A stretch of DNA of 36,309 nucleotides from Corynebacterium lipophiloflavum DSM 44291 (GCF_000159635.1 NZ_GG667192.1:460441-496749); one strand, 5' to 3'; positions 18,507 through 27,329 are shown, numbered from the stretch's first letter. The notes: a model not told the origin generated them from the letters alone. Numbers and translations: made by a program.

Positions 18507-21500
18507 ATGTCTGTCACGAACTCGTCTCGCACCTCCGGGCGCTCGCAGACCGGCCCCCGCGGGCGGGGGAGCGGCACGCGGACGTCGACAAACTATGCCG
18601 CGTCGCTGACTCACCCGTCGACCTCAACGATGCTCGCGGCGCAAACCTCCGACGAGCGCGTCGGCTCCGCCTACAAGGTTGTCGGCAGCTCGCTGGGCGC
18701 TGCCGCACGCGGCGTGGGATCGGCGCTCGGCAAGCTGACAGCCGGCCTGCGCCGCAGCGCGGACACAGACGATTCTTCGGACCCCTTCTTCGATGACGCC
18801 GCCACCGCCGACGAGCCGGTCGCGCGGCGCCGTAAATCCAGAGACTTCAGGGACGGCAGGGGCACCGTACGCGACGAGGAGAAAGGTGGCAGCGACGCAG
18901 TGGAGACCACACGGGGCGGCGACCATGCTGACGCGTGGGGACTCGTCCTCATTGGACTTGCCGCCGTCATCGGCGCCTCGGTGTGGTTCGACATCGCCGG
19001 CCCGGTCGGGCGCCTCATCGCCCAGGGAGTGCACTGGGTCATCGGCGCGGGCGCGCTCATCCTGCCCGTCGCCCTCGTCGCAGTAGCCGTCGCGCTAATG
19101 CTGGACACACGCTCCGACGCCGCGGTTCGCGCCCGGGTCAGCCTCGGAATCGGAATCATCGCGCTCGCCATGCTCGGACTCGTTCACGTCTTCGCCGGCA
19201 ACCCCCAGGATTGGGAAGGCCGGCGCATCGCCGGCGGGGCGGTGGGTGCGCTGCTCGGAGGCACGCTGTCTGCGGGCTTCACCTCCTTCGTCGCCGTGCC
19301 GCTGCTGATCCTCGTGATTGTCTACGGCGCGCTCAAGACCACCGGTGTGACCGTGCGCCAGGCTGTGGACCTGCTCAAAGACACCCTTTCAGCCGCGAAA
19401 GGCGGGCTTTCGCACTCCGGTGACGCTGACGGCGCTGAGGGCAAGGACCCCTACAGCCACGTCGACGAGGACTTGGAGGACATCGCCGAGGGCCGCGAGC
19501 GACGCCGCGCCCGGGCAAGCGCCGCCACCGAAGTGGTGACGCGCCCGCGGCGGCGCACGCCGCTGGACAACTACCCGGCGGATGAATCCACGCGCGTGAT
19601 GCCGCGGCGCGCCCGGCTGGATAAAAACCTCTTTGACGAGCCGGGCGCCGAGGCCGAAGTAGCCGCGCCTGCGGAGCCTGCGGGGCAGCCCGAGGCGGGC
19701 CTGACCCGCATTCTGCCGCGCGCCGAGGCCGAGCCGGAGCCGGAACAGGAAACCGAGCCTGAGGACGACAAGGCTGATGCGATCACCCAGTCCCGCGAGG
19801 CGATGCGTGCCGCGATCGTTGCGCGCTCGGGCATCGATGCCACCGCCGTGCCCGCCTCCACACCGAAGTCGGAGGTGGAGAAGGCAAAGGCGCCCGCCGC
19901 GCCGGCCGCGCCCGCCCAGCGGGTGCCTTACGACGATTCGGACTACGTGCTGCCGTCGACGGACCTGCTCATCGCCGGTACCGCGCCGAAGACGCGCACA
20001 GAGGCCAACGACCGGATGATCGAAGCGATCACGGATGTCTTCGAGGAATTCCGCGTCGACGCCCAGGTCACCGGATTTTCGCGCGGGCCGACAGTGACGC
20101 GCTACGAGGTAGAACTCGGCCCCGGCGTGAAGGTGTCCAAGATCACCAACCTGCAGTCCAACCTCGCCTACGCCGCCGCGACGGACAACGTGCGTCTGCT
20201 CACCCCGATCCCCGGCAAGTCGCTCGTCGGCATCGAGGTGCCCAACCTCGACCGCGAGATGGTCAGGCTGCGCGACGTGCTCGACGCGCCGAAGGTCACC
20301 GCCGACCGCGACCCCATGCTCATCGGCCTGGGCAAGGACATCGAGGGTGACTTCATCGCCTCCAGTGTGCAGAAGATGCCGCACCTGCTCGTCGCCGGTT
20401 CCACCGGCTCGGGTAAGTCGGCGTTCGTCAACTCCTTGTTGATCTCGCTGCTCACCCGCGCCACCCCGGAGGAGGTGCGGTTGATTCTGGTGGATCCGAA
20501 GATGGTGGAGTTGACCCCGTACGAGGGCATCCCGCACCTGATCACGCCGATTATCACCCAACCGAAGAAGGCGGCCGCCGCGCTGCAGTGGCTGGTTGAA
20601 GAGATGGAGCAGCGCTACATGGACATGAAGTCCTCTCGCGTGCGCCACATCAAGGACTTCAACAGGAAGGTGCGCTCCGGGGAAATTTCCGCGCCCCCTG
20701 GCTCCGAGCGCGAGATGCGCCCGTACCCGTTCATCATCTGTGTGGTCGACGAGCTGGCGGATCTGATGATGACGGCCCCGAAGGAGATCGAGGAGTCGAT
20801 CGTGCGCATCACCCAGAAGGCGCGTGCGGCCGGCATCCACCTGGTGCTGGCCACCCAGCGCCCCTCGGTGGATGTCGTCACCGGCCTGATCAAGACCAAC
20901 GTGCCGTCGCGCCTTGCGTTCGCCACCTCGTCGTTGACCGACTCGCGCGTCATCCTCGACCAGGCAGGTGCCGAAAAGCTCATCGGCATGGGTGACGGGT
21001 TGTTCATCCCGCAGGGTGCCGGAAAACCGCAGCGTCTGCAGGGTGCCTACGTCACGGACGAGGAGATCCAGGCCGTCGTCGAGGCCGCGAAGTCGCAGGA
21101 CTCACCGTCGTACGTCGAGGGCGTGACCGAGGACAAGCAGGCCGAGGCGAAGGTGATCGATGACGACATCGGGAAGGACCTCGACGATCTGCTCGAGGCC
21201 GTCGAGCTCGTGGTCACCTCCCAGCTCGGGTCGACATCGATGCTGCAGCGCAAGCTGCGCATCGGTTTCGCCAAGGCGGGGCGCCTGATGGATTTGATGG
21301 AAACCCGCGGCGTCGTCGGCCCGTCGGAAGGCTCAAAGGCGCGCGAGGTGCTGGTCAAGCCGGAGGAGCTGGAGACGATCCTGTGGATGATCAAGGGGGC
21401 CGATCCTGCGGAGGCGCCCACCGACGAGCCTTCGCTTGGCGACGCCCCCTCCGACGCCACCACCCCCGGCGAGACCCGTGTGGTCAACGCCACCTACAAC

Positions 21501-21521
21501 CCAACGGGCGGAGCGTTTTAG
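18507..21521 (+). CDS. ftsK: DNA translocase FtsK
   Basis: FtsK sits at the division septum and pumps chromosome termini during segregation, activating XerCD at dif. The 1004-residue protein has an unstructured N-terminus. Hydrophobic segments follow at about 140-300 (for example [17 protein letters not shown] and [15 protein letters not shown]). A charged, Pro/Glu-rich linker covers about 310-480. The motor domain has Walker [14 protein letters not shown] near 628-640 and Walker [15 protein letters not shown] near 741. The DNA-reading gamma domain is near 900-965 ([30 protein letters not shown]). Length is in the family range. The downstream 30 bases already carry the terC promoter. Confidence 0.97.
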   Translation: MSVTNSSRTSGRSQTGPRGRGSGTRTSTNYAASLTHPSTSTMLAAQTSDERVGSAYKVVGSSLGAAARGVGSALGKLTAGLRRSADTDDSSDPFFDDAATADEPVARRRKSRDFRDGRGTVRDEEKGGSDAVETTRGGDHADAWGLVLIGLAAVIGASVWFDIAGPVGRLIAQGVHWVIGAGALILPVALVAVAVALMLDTRSDAAVRARVSLGIGIIALAMLGLVHVFAGNPQDWEGRRIAGGAVGALLGGTLSAGFTSFVAVPLLILVIVYGALKTTGVTVRQAVDLLKDTLSAAKGGLSHSGDADGAEGKDPYSHVDEDLEDIAEGRERRRARASAATEVVTRPRRRTPLDNYPADESTRVMPRRARLDKNLFDEPGAEAEVAAPAEPAGQPEAGLTRILPRAEAEPEPEQETEPEDDKADAITQSREAMRAAIVARSGIDATAVPASTPKSEVEKAKAPAAPAAPAQRVPYDDSDYVLPSTDLLIAGTAPKTRTEANDRMIEAITDVFEEFRVDAQVTGFSRGPTVTRYEVELGPGVKVSKITNLQSNLAYAAATDNVRLLTPIPGKSLVGIEVPNLDREMVRLRDVLDAPKVTADRDPMLIGLGKDIEGDFIASSVQKMPHLLVAGSTGSGKSAFVNSLLISLLTRATPEEVRLILVDPKMVELTPYEGIPHLITPIITQPKKAAAALQWLVEEMEQRYMDMKSSRVRHIKDFNRKVRSGEISAPPGSEREMRPYPFIICVVDELADLMMTAPKEIEESIVRITQKARAAGIHLVLATQRPSVDVVTGLIKTNVPSRLAFATSSLTDSRVILDQAGAEKLIGMGDGLFIPQGAGKPQRLQGAYVTDEEIQAVVEAAKSQDSPSYVEGVTEDKQAEAKVIDDDIGKDLDDLLEAVELVVTSQLGSTSMLQRKLRIGFAKAGRLMDLMETRGVVGPSEGSKAREVLVKPEELETILWMIKGADPAEAPTDEPSLGDAPSDATTPGETRVVNATYNPTGGAF

Positions 21522-21545
21522 CCGTTTTATTGCTTGGTGTAAGCT
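21517..21545 (+). promoter_or_regulatory. Promoter for the riboswitch-terC transcript
   Basis: TTTAGC (21517-21522), overlapping the ftsK stop, and TAAGCT (21540-21545) are 17 bases apart. They predict transcription from about 21552, which coincides with the 5' edge of the riboswitch aptamer. Confidence 0.5.
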
Positions 21546-21550
21546 CATAG

Positions 21551-21695
21551 GGGCATTGGAGGGGAGTACCCCGCAATCGCTTTCGATCGTCAACACGGCG
21601 CCTTGCTTTTCAGGAAGGCCCCGGTCGGGGCGGCCCACCGTGGGTGGGGGAGACCTCCGGTCACTTTTGTAAGGATTTTCTGACCGGAGGTATTT
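21551..21695 (+). ncRNA. yybP-ykoY manganese riboswitch with a translational expression platform
   Basis: The leader shows the conserved yybP-ykoY blocks GGGGAGTA (21561-21568) and, near the 3' side, GGGGGAGACC (21646-21655), joined by GC-rich hairpins. P1 is GGAGG (21558-21562) with CCTCC (21654-21658). The same CCTCC lies in ACCTCCGGTCA (21653-21663), which is perfectly complementary to TGACCGGAGGT (21681-21691). That second strand contains the ribosome-binding GGAGG (21686-21690), five bases from the ATG at 21696. The two helices exclude each other. Mn2+ binding to the aptamer should favour P1 and free the ribosome site, so translation would be on with high Mn. Confidence 0.88.
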
Positions 21696-22877
21696 ATGGA
21701 ACACATGGGTGTGCCCACATCAGTATGGCTGATCACCTCGGCCGTCATCGTGGGCTTCTTCATTTTTGACTTTTTTGGACACGTCAAAGATGCGCACGAA
21801 CCGTCACTGAAAGAATCGGGATTCTGGACCGCGTTCTACGTCACCATCGCACTGCTTTTCGGCGGCGTGATCTGGTGGCTGTGGGACGGCGAGCACGCCG
21901 CGCAGTACTACACCGGCTACGTCACGGAAAAGGCGCTGAGCGTTGACAACCTGTTCGTCTTCGCGCTGATCATGGGCGCGTTCAAGATCCCGCGCAAGTA
22001 CCAGCAGAAGGTGCTGCTGCTTGGTATCGTGATCGCGCTGATCATGCGCCTGATCTTCATCCTGCTTGGCGCGGCCGTGATCGCGGCGTGGTCGGACGTG
22101 TTCTACCTCTTCGCCATCTTCCTGATCTGGACGGCTATCAAATTGGCCTACGACGAAGCGACGGACCAGGAAGAAACCGACCCGAACGACATGTTCATTG
22201 TCAAGGCGCTGCGCCGCGTCTTCCCGGTGACCAAGTCCTACCACGGCGACAAGCTTGTCTCCGTCACCCAGACTGGGAAGAAGGCGCTGACGCCGCTGTT
22301 CATCGCGCTTCTGGCAATTGGGTTCGTCGACGTGATGTTCGCGCTTGACTCCATCCCCGCGATCTACGGCATTACCTCGGAGCCGTTCATCGTGTTCACG
22401 ACCAACGCGTTCGCGCTTCTCGGCCTGCGCCAGATGTACTTCCTGCTCGACGGCCTCCTTGACCGCCTGGTCTACCTGTCCTACGGACTGGCCATCATCC
22501 TCGGCTTCATCGGCATCAAACTGCTGCTGCACGCCCTGCACGAGAACAACCTGCCGTTCATTAATGGCGGCGAGAACGTGACCGTGCCCGAGATTGGGAC
22601 GTTTACCTCCCTGTCCGTGATCATCGGTGTTCTGGTGGTTACCGTCGTGGCGTCCCTGGTGAAGAACCGCATGGACATTGCCGCTGGCCGCGTTGACCCG
22701 GACGGGCCGAAGTGGCACGTGGATTACGACGACCACGGCAACCGCCGCAAGGTGGACAACCACGGCAACCACCTCGGGTGGATTGACGATCCCGCCACCT
22801 CTGGCCGCGGCGATCACACAGCAACCGGTTCGCGCGAGACGGATCACCTCGACGTCTCGCGCGGGGGCGAGAAATAG
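21696..22877 (+). CDS. TerC family integral membrane protein, probable Mn2+ exporter
   Basis: This 393-residue protein has about nine hydrophobic segments and the TerC signatures EKALSVDNLFVFALIMGAF near 71-89 and VDVMFALDSIPAIYG near 211-225, with conserved membrane Asp residues. TerC/Alx/MeeF-type proteins lower cytoplasmic manganese. The manganese riboswitch directly upstream supports that role here and argues against a purely tellurite function. The last 60 residues form a hydrophilic His/Asp/Asn-rich tail (KWHVDYDDHGNRRKVDNHGN and onward), which could bind metal; that is inference. The start is set by GGAGG five bases upstream. pgsA follows after 14 bases and may be read from the same transcript. 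Confidence 0.92.
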   Translation: MEHMGVPTSVWLITSAVIVGFFIFDFFGHVKDAHEPSLKESGFWTAFYVTIALLFGGVIWWLWDGEHAAQYYTGYVTEKALSVDNLFVFALIMGAFKIPRKYQQKVLLLGIVIALIMRLIFILLGAAVIAAWSDVFYLFAIFLIWTAIKLAYDEATDQEETDPNDMFIVKALRRVFPVTKSYHGDKLVSVTQTGKKALTPLFIALLAIGFVDVMFALDSIPAIYGITSEPFIVFTTNAFALLGLRQMYFLLDGLLDRLVYLSYGLAIILGFIGIKLLLHALHENNLPFINGGENVTVPEIGTFTSLSVIIGVLVVTVVASLVKNRMDIAAGRVDPDGPKWHVDYDDHGNRRKVDNHGNHLGWIDDPATSGRGDHTATGSRETDHLDVSRGGEK

Positions 22878-22891
22878 AAAGGGCGGTTGTC

Positions 22892-23434
22892 GTGACCCAG
22901 CCACAGCAATCCAATTGGAACCTGCCCAACGTGTTGACGTCGGCACGCATTGTGTTTGTGCCCGTGTTCGCGTGGCTCGTTCTCTCGGAGCGCTGGTGGT
23001 GGGCGTTCGGCTTGTTCGTGGTGCTCATGGCCACCGACAAGCTCGACGGCGACATCGCGCGCGCCCGCGGGCTGGTGACGGACTTTGGTAAGATCGCCGA
23101 CCCGATCGCGGACAAGGCGCTGATGATCACCGCGCTGGTCACGCTCAACATCGCGTCCACGCTGCCGGTGTGGATCACGGTGGTTATCGTGGTCCGCGAG
23201 CTCGGCATCACGGTGTGGCGGATGTTCATGCTGCGCCGTGGCAACGTCGTCCCGGCGTCGAAAGGCGGCAAGCTCAAGACCGTTCTTCAGACGCTCGGTG
23301 TGGCGCTGTACCTGTGCCCGCTGCCGGGCTGGATGGATGTGCCGACATATATCGTCATGCTGGTCGCCACGGCCGTCACCGTGATCACGGGCATCCAGTA
23401 CATCGTGGATTCGAGGAAGGTCAACCGTGGATAG
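22892..23434 (+). CDS. pgsA: CDP-alcohol phosphatidyltransferase (PgsA-like)
   Basis: The 180-residue protein has about four to five membrane helices and the exact CDP-alcohol phosphotransferase motif DGx2ARx8Gx3Dx3D as DGDIARARGLVTDFGKIADPIAD near 51-73. It is most like phosphatidylglycerophosphate synthase, which makes PG-phosphate from CDP-diacylglycerol and glycerol-3-phosphate (synteny with mycobacterial pgsA3, Rv2746c). The start is a GTG with GAAAGGGCGG upstream. The C-terminus overlaps cinA by eight bases, so the two are coupled. A related enzyme such as a cardiolipin-type synthase cannot be excluded from the motif alone. Confidence 0.88.
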   Translation: MTQPQQSNWNLPNVLTSARIVFVPVFAWLVLSERWWWAFGLFVVLMATDKLDGDIARARGLVTDFGKIADPIADKALMITALVTLNIASTLPVWITVVIVVRELGITVWRMFMLRRGNVVPASKGGKLKTVLQTLGVALYLCPLPGWMDVPTYIVMLVATAVTVITGIQYIVDSRKVNRG

Positions 23435-23978
23435 CTCCACAACTATCGCGCGCGAGCTTATCGACGCTCTGCGCACCCGCAACCAGACCATCAGCTTCTG
23501 CGAGTCCCTGACCGCAGGCCTGGTCGCCGCAACGCTCGCGACCGTTCCAGGCGCCTCCGACGTGCTGCGAGGCGGGCTCGTGGTCTACGCCACCGACCTG
23601 AAGCACTCCCTCGCCGGCGTGCCCGAGGAGGTCCTTTCCACCCACGGCGCGGTCTCACCCGTTACCGCCCGTGAGATGGCCCGCGGAACGCGGCGGGTGT
23701 GCCAGTCCGACTGGGCCGTTGCGGTCACCGGCGTAGCCGGGCCCGATACTCAAGACGGCCACCCCGTCGGCGAGGTGTGGGTCGGGCTGTCTGGCCCTCG
23801 GTGGACGGCGTCCTCGCCCGCGGCGCAGCTCGTCGACTCCGCGGCCGGGCGCTACGCGCTGCTGCCGTCAGCGACGGAGCCGGTGCGGGTGCTGGCGGGC
23901 GGGCGCGAGGAAATCCGCCAAGCCGCGGTGCAGGCGGCGCTTAGTGGGGCCCTTGCGGGCGTGAGGGAACAAAACTGA
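23427..23978 (+). CDS. cinA: CinA-like nicotinamide-nucleotide amidohydrolase (stand-alone C-terminal domain)
   Basis: The 183-residue protein matches only the C-terminal amidohydrolase domain of CinA (PncC). Motifs are ISFCESLTAGLVAATLATVPGASDVLRGGLVVYATDLK near 22-59 and VAVTGVAGPDTQDGHPVGEVWVGL near 99-122. Such proteins hydrolyse nicotinamide mononucleotide to nicotinate mononucleotide for NAD recycling. The N-terminal MoaB-like part of full CinA is absent, as usual in corynebacteria. The GTG start lies inside pgsA and is coupled to it. clgR follows after 23 bases with its own promoter. Confidence 0.88.
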   Translation: MDSSTTIARELIDALRTRNQTISFCESLTAGLVAATLATVPGASDVLRGGLVVYATDLKHSLAGVPEEVLSTHGAVSPVTAREMARGTRRVCQSDWAVAVTGVAGPDTQDGHPVGEVWVGLSGPRWTASSPAAQLVDSAAGRYALLPSATEPVRVLAGGREEIRQAAVQAALSGALAGVREQN

Positions 23979-23980
23979 TT

Positions 23981-24001
23981 GGTTAACCGTTAGTACATTC
24001 G
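23981..24001 (+). promoter_or_regulatory. clgR promoter region
   Basis: GGTTAACC (23981-23988) is a perfect 8-bp palindrome followed by TTAGTA/TAGTAC (23990-23996), a possible -10 five to six bases before the ATG at 24002. No Shine-Dalgarno is visible, so clgR may be leaderless. The ClgR recognition pattern (CGC-N5-GCG type) was not found here. Confidence 0.4.
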
Positions 24002-24373
24002 ATGGCAACGACAACTCTTCTTCTCGATAACTTCGAGGTCGCGCAGCTCAAGCGCCCCCTCGAGCGGCCCGTCCAGCGCGAAGCGGTGCGCGAGCCTCTG
24101 TTACGCGAGGCACTGGGCATGTCCCTGCGCGCCTTCCGCGCGGACAAGAACGTCTCGCTGCGCACACTCGCCGCAAAGGCACGCGTGTCGTCGGGCTACA
24201 TTTCCGAGCTTGAGCGCGGCCGCAAGGAGGTGTCGTCGGAGCTCCTGGCGTCGATATGCGAGGCCCTCGATACGACGGTGGCCGAGGTGCTGCTCGAGGC
24301 GGTGGCGAACCTGTCGCTGAAGTCGATTACTGACGAGCTTGAGGCGAGCGCGCCCGCGGCCGCTGAAATCTAG
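24002..24373 (+). CDS. clgR: Transcriptional regulator ClgR
   Basis: ClgR is an XRE-type activator of clpP1P2 and other protease, DNA-repair and envelope-stress genes in corynebacteria and mycobacteria. The 123-residue product has a helix-turn-helix at about 41-75 (LRAFRADKNVSLRTLAAKARVSSGYISELERGRKEVSSELL). An extension of about 38 residues precedes it, and a short Ala-rich C-terminus (AAAEI) follows; ClgR stability is controlled by proteolysis in relatives. The next gene encodes PspA, the same pair as in M. tuberculosis (Rv2745c-Rv2744c), which supports envelope-stress control. The start has no ribosome site. Confidence 0.93.
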   Translation: MATTTLLLDNFEVAQLKRPLERPVQREAVREPLLREALGMSLRAFRADKNVSLRTLAAKARVSSGYISELERGRKEVSSELLASICEALDTTVAEVLLEAVANLSLKSITDELEASAPAAAEI

Positions 24374-24380
24374 TTGAGCC

Positions 24381-24408
24381 TTCGCGTGGATCCGTTTGCG
24401 ACTACGAT
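24381..24408 (+). promoter_or_regulatory. Possible pspA promoter
   Basis: TTCGCG (24381-24386) and TACGAT (24403-24408) are spaced by 16 bases, giving a leader of about 65 nt before pspA with the Shine-Dalgarno GAAAGG. clgR and pspA thus could be transcribed separately. The assignment is by eye. Confidence 0.4.
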
Positions 24409-24477
24409 GGTTCAACGGTTACGCAGCACTGCAGAACAAAGACACTTTTAAACATCAACGAAAGGTAAGGCGCCGCG

Positions 24478-25326
24478 ATGGCTAACCCGTTTTCCAAGTT
24501 CTGGAACTACCTGATGGCTCTGTTCGACAACAAGATCGAGGAGAACGCAGACCCGAAGATCCAGATCGAGCAAGCAATTAGCCAGGCGCAGCGCCAGCAC
24601 CAGGCCCTGTCCCAGCAGGCCGCAGCCGTCATCGGCAACCAGCGCCAGCTGGAGATGCAGCTCAACCGCCGCCTCGAAGAGGTGGAGAAGCTCCAGGCCA
24701 ACACCCGCCAGGCACTCCAGCTGGCGGACAAGGCCCGTGGCGAAGGCGACGCGCAGAAGGCGCAGGAATACGAAAACGCCGCCGAGGCGTTCGCCGCCCA
24801 GCTGGTCACGGCCGAGCAGAGCATCGAAGACACCAAGCAGCTCCACGACCAGGCCCTGCAGCAGGCGGCGCAGGCGAAGCAGGCCGTTGAGCGCAACTCC
24901 GCGCAGCTGCAGCAGCAGGTCGCAGAGCGCTCCAAGCTTCTGTCCCAGCTCGAGCAGGCGAAGATGCAGGAGAAGGTCGCCGAGACCATGTCCTCGATGA
25001 ACGCGATCACCACCGGCACCCCGAACTTGGATCAGGTGCGCGACAAGATTGAACGCCGCTACGCCAACGCCCTGGGCCAGGCCGAGTTGGCGCAGAACTC
25101 CATCCAGGGCCGCATGGCCGAGGTCGAGCAGGCCGGCATCCAGATGGCCGGTCACGGCCGCCTCGAGCAGATCCGCGCGCAAATGGCCGGTGAACTGACC
25201 AACAGCCAGAAGCCAGCGATCGAATCCAGCGAAGCGGGCTCCGCGCCGCAGGCAGCAGATGCAGGCAGCGACGTGTCCAACGACGCCGTGCAGGCCCGCA
25301 TGCGTGAGCTGCGCGGCGAGCACTAA
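24478..25326 (+). CDS. pspA: PspA/IM30 family membrane-stress protein
   Basis: PspA/IM30 proteins form ESCRT-III-like polymers on the inner membrane and preserve its integrity under stress. The 282-residue product begins [28 protein letters not shown], the amphipathic N-terminal helix and family signature. It then forms a long Gln/Ala/Glu-rich helical coiled coil (about 28-225) with low Pro content. A 45-residue flexible tail ends in [12 protein letters not shown]. It has its own ribosome site and likely its own promoter. Its position next to ClgR suggests ClgR-driven expression. It ends nine bases from the convergent bioN stop. Confidence 0.92.
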   Translation: MANPFSKFWNYLMALFDNKIEENADPKIQIEQAISQAQRQHQALSQQAAAVIGNQRQLEMQLNRRLEEVEKLQANTRQALQLADKARGEGDAQKAQEYENAAEAFAAQLVTAEQSIEDTKQLHDQALQQAAQAKQAVERNSAQLQQQVAERSKLLSQLEQAKMQEKVAETMSSMNAITTGTPNLDQVRDKIERRYANALGQAELAQNSIQGRMAEVEQAGIQMAGHGRLEQIRAQMAGELTNSQKPAIESSEAGSAPQAADAGSDVSNDAVQARMRELRGEH

Positions 25327-25335
25327 AGCGTTCGG

Positions 25336-25950
25336 TTAATCCCCAGCACCGCGCGCCATGAGCGCCTCGCCGATGCTTTGAGCGCGGCGGATGCTGCGAA
25401 TCACCACCGGTGTACCAAACGCCGTCAACGAAAGGCCCGCTCCGCGGGCCTTTCGCGCGTCCAAGACCTCATTGACCGTGTTGGCCATCAGCGGGATCAG
25501 CCGGATCGTGACGGAGACGGCAAAGCTTATGGTGTCCACCGGCACACCGAAACGACGCAGGGGCGCGAGGCTGCGCTCGAGCCCGTTCATGAGCTCCTCG
25601 AGCGTTGTTGTGAGGGTGAGCAGGTTCGCGGCCGCCAGCGTGGCGACGAGCCCGAACGCCGTCGTGAGCGCCTGGGCGGGGCCGTTTTGCCACCACAGGT
25701 ACAACCCGAGCAGGGTAATCAGCGGCACGACGGGGGCTAGCTGCCGCATCGCCGTGCCAAAGGGTATCCGGGCGATAATGTACAGCACGGTGACGCCGGC
25801 CAGGACGGCGACGGTGTGCCACGGCTGGCTCGGCAGCGCCGTGACCGATACCACGAAGATGAGCAGGGCAAGCAGTTTGGCCGTTGGCGGTGTGCGGTGC
25901 AGAAGCGAATTTCCGCCGACGTAAACGCTCAACGGGACGTACGTGAGCAT
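25336..25950 (-). CDS. bioN: ECF transporter transmembrane component (BioN/EcfT)
   Basis: BioN is the T component that couples the ATPase to the substrate binder of an energy-coupling-factor importer. The 204-residue membrane protein has about five hydrophobic segments. Both Ala-Arg-Gly coupling motifs are present: ARKARGAG near 167-174 and ALMARGAG near the C-terminus, which contact the ATPase. It is the last gene of bioYMN, starting three bases after bioM. The DNA that encodes the first ARG motif also forms a perfect 12-bp hairpin (25429-25455). Biotin specificity comes from bioY, not from this subunit. Confidence 0.9.
   Translation of the reverse strand: MLTYVPLSVYVGGNSLLHRTPPTAKLLALLIFVVSVTALPSQPWHTVAVLAGVTVLYIIARIPFGTAMRQLAPVVPLITLLGLYLWWQNGPAQALTTAFGLVATLAAANLLTLTTTLEELMNGLERSLAPLRRFGVPVDTISFAVSVTIRLIPLMANTVNEVLDARKARGAGLSLTAFGTPVVIRSIRRAQSIGEALMARGAGD
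25429..25455. repeat. Perfect 12-bp hairpin inside bioN, terminator-like
   Basis: CGAAAGGCCCGC (25429-25440) pairs completely with GCGGGCCTTTCG (25444-25455) around the 3-base loop TCC. It is in the coding DNA for the ARKARGAG segment, about 100 bases downstream of the convergent pspA stop. No T-tract follows on either strand, but the GGGCCTTTCG arm resembles terminator stems. It could form the 3' end of pspA read-through RNA. Confidence 0.7.
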
Positions 25951-25953
25951 CGC

Positions 25954-26637
25954 TTACTCCCCGAGGAGTTCGTTGTAGAAGGAGACGGTGTCGCGCGGGG
26001 GGCCGTCGAAAAGCACGCGCCCCGCGTCGAGGCAGAGGACGCGGTCGAAGCCCGCGAGCATGCCGAGATCGTGCGTGACCACGATGACCTGCTGCTCCAG
26101 CGCCGCTATCTCACCGATGATGCGGCGGCGGTTGCGCGCGTCGAGCAGGGTGGTCGGCTCGTCGGCGATGACGAGTTCCGGCTCGATCACCAGCACGGCG
26201 GCCAGTGCGAGCAGCTGCTTCTCGCCCCCGGAAAGGGTGTGCGGTGAATTGTCGCGCTTGTCGCCGAGACCAAAGCGTAGAAGCGCCTGATCGACGCGGC
26301 GTGACACCTCGTCGCGCGGGAGCTTGAAGCGGCGCAGGGAAAACGCGACGTCTTCGGCGATGCGCGGCATGACTATCTGCGACTCGGCGTCCGAGAAGAC
26401 GAATCCGACCCGGCGGCGCACGAGCTTGCCATCGGTGACGGGGTTGAGGGCGTCGACATGCACGGTGCCGGTGGAGGGGGTAATCAGGCCGTTGATCAGC
26501 CGCACGAGGGTGGACTTGCCCGAGCCGTTGGAGCCGATGATGCCGATGCGGTGTTCGGTGAGCTCGAGGGTGGTCGGATGAAGGACGACGGTGCCCTCGT
26601 AGCTCACGCTGGCGCCTTCAAAGCGGATAACAGGCAT
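25954..26637 (-). CDS. bioM: ECF transporter ATP-binding protein (BioM)
   Basis: BioM is the ABC ATPase of the biotin ECF importer. The 227-residue protein has Walker A GSNGSGKST near 35-43, a Q-loop (DAESQIVMP) near 83-91, the signature LSGGEKQ near 134-140, Walker B LVIADEPT near 154-161 and the switch His in VVTHDLG near 188. The length fits a single-domain EcfA. It lies between bioY and bioN with gaps of three bases on both sides, so the three are one operon. Confidence 0.93.
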   Translation of the reverse strand: MPVIRFEGASVSYEGTVVLHPTTLELTEHRIGIIGSNGSGKSTLVRLINGLITPSTGTVHVDALNPVTDGKLVRRRVGFVFSDAESQIVMPRIAEDVAFSLRRFKLPRDEVSRRVDQALLRFGLGDKRDNSPHTLSGGEKQLLALAAVLVIEPELVIADEPTTLLDARNRRRIIGEIAALEQQVIVVTHDLGMLAGFDRVLCLDAGRVLFDGPPRDTVSFYNELLGE

Positions 26638-26640
26638 GGA

Positions 26641-27258
26641 TTAACGCGCTGGGCTCGCGCTACCGCGCAAAAGCTGAGGAAACGCGGTGTGCACGCCGAT
26701 GGCGATGGCGACCATGACGGCCATCTCAAGCACGTCGGTGGGGATGAAAGGCAGCTGCGCTGCCAGTGCGGCGGGGAAGTCGAGCCCCGCGCGCACCACC
26801 ATGCCGATGGAGCCGAACAGGTACTGAAGGCCCAGACCGAGGTAGCCGGCGAGGATAAACAGCGCCACCTTGACGGGTCGGGAGCGGCCGATGACGCGCT
26901 CTGCGATGGCGCCGGCGACGGGAACCGCGATGAGGTAGCTGATGACGTAGCCAACCGTGGCTGAACTCAGGGCATAGTAGGTGGTGCGCCCACCGGCGAG
27001 AACCGGCAGGAGAAAACCGATCAGGAGGAACAAACCGGCGACGAAAAACCCGCGCCTGGCCCCGAGGACCAGCGCCGCGAGAACGAGCGCGGTGTTCTGG
27101 ATCACGATGGGCACCCCCAGGGCGCCAGCGGGGATGGCGACGAACCCCAGCACGATCACGAGCGCGGTGAACACCGCGACGAAGGCTACGTCGGCGGTGG
27201 TGTTCGATGCCTGTGTGGCCTCGGCTGAAGTCGGGGGAGTTGGTGATGATTTCGACAT
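26641..27258 (-). CDS. bioY: Biotin ECF transporter S component BioY
   Basis: BioY binds biotin in the membrane. The 205-residue protein has six hydrophobic segments and a conserved family opening, VAFVAVFTALVIVLGFVAIP, followed by GVPIVIQNTALVLAALVLGARRG and GGRTTYYALSSATVGYVISY. The ATG at 27258 was chosen because sequence upstream of it is not hydrophobic or family-like and contains the operator. A BioQ-type operator lies 16 bases before the ATG, and the transcript is probably leaderless. C. glutamicum bioYMN imports biotin, on which that organism depends; this operon should do the same. Confidence 0.92.
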   Translation of the reverse strand: MSKSSPTPPTSAEATQASNTTADVAFVAVFTALVIVLGFVAIPAGALGVPIVIQNTALVLAALVLGARRGFFVAGLFLLIGFLLPVLAGGRTTYYALSSATVGYVISYLIAVPVAGAIAERVIGRSRPVKVALFILAGYLGLGLQYLFGSIGMVVRAGLDFPAALAAQLPFIPTDVLEMAVMVAIAIGVHTAFPQLLRGSASPAR

Positions 27259-27265
27259 GGCAGAA

Positions 27266-27286
27266 ACCTTACTTGAACACCGTTCA
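27266..27286 (-). promoter_or_regulatory. bioY promoter with a BioQ operator
   Basis: TGAAC-N3-GTTCA is present exactly at 27274-27286 (TGAACACCGTTCA on the plus strand). It matches the 13-bp BioQ consensus described for C. glutamicum bio genes. On the minus strand TAAGGT (27271-27266) is a -10 seven bases before the ATG, so the operator sits just upstream in the spacer. Repression by biotin-sensing BioQ is therefore expected. Confidence 0.8.
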
Positions 27287-27323
27287 GTGCGGTGCGTTTC
27301 GGGGTCCGAAAAGCGCCGGAGTG

Positions 27324-27329
27324 TAGATT
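27324..27329 (+). promoter_or_regulatory. -10 of the leaderless DUF3046 gene
   Basis: TAGATT at 27324-27329 lies six bases before the ATG at 27336. The interval GGGCCC has no Shine-Dalgarno. The bioY operator is about 40 bases away on the other strand. Confidence 0.5.

Noticed and set aside
19389..20840. A 483-codon minus-strand frame inside ftsK
   Set aside because: It is antisense to the FtsK motor domain, has no ribosome site, and its composition is that of a frame shadow.
23979..24001. ClgR autoregulatory site upstream of clgR
   Set aside because: The CGC-N5-GCG-like ClgR pattern was not found. The visible GGTTAACC is a different palindrome.
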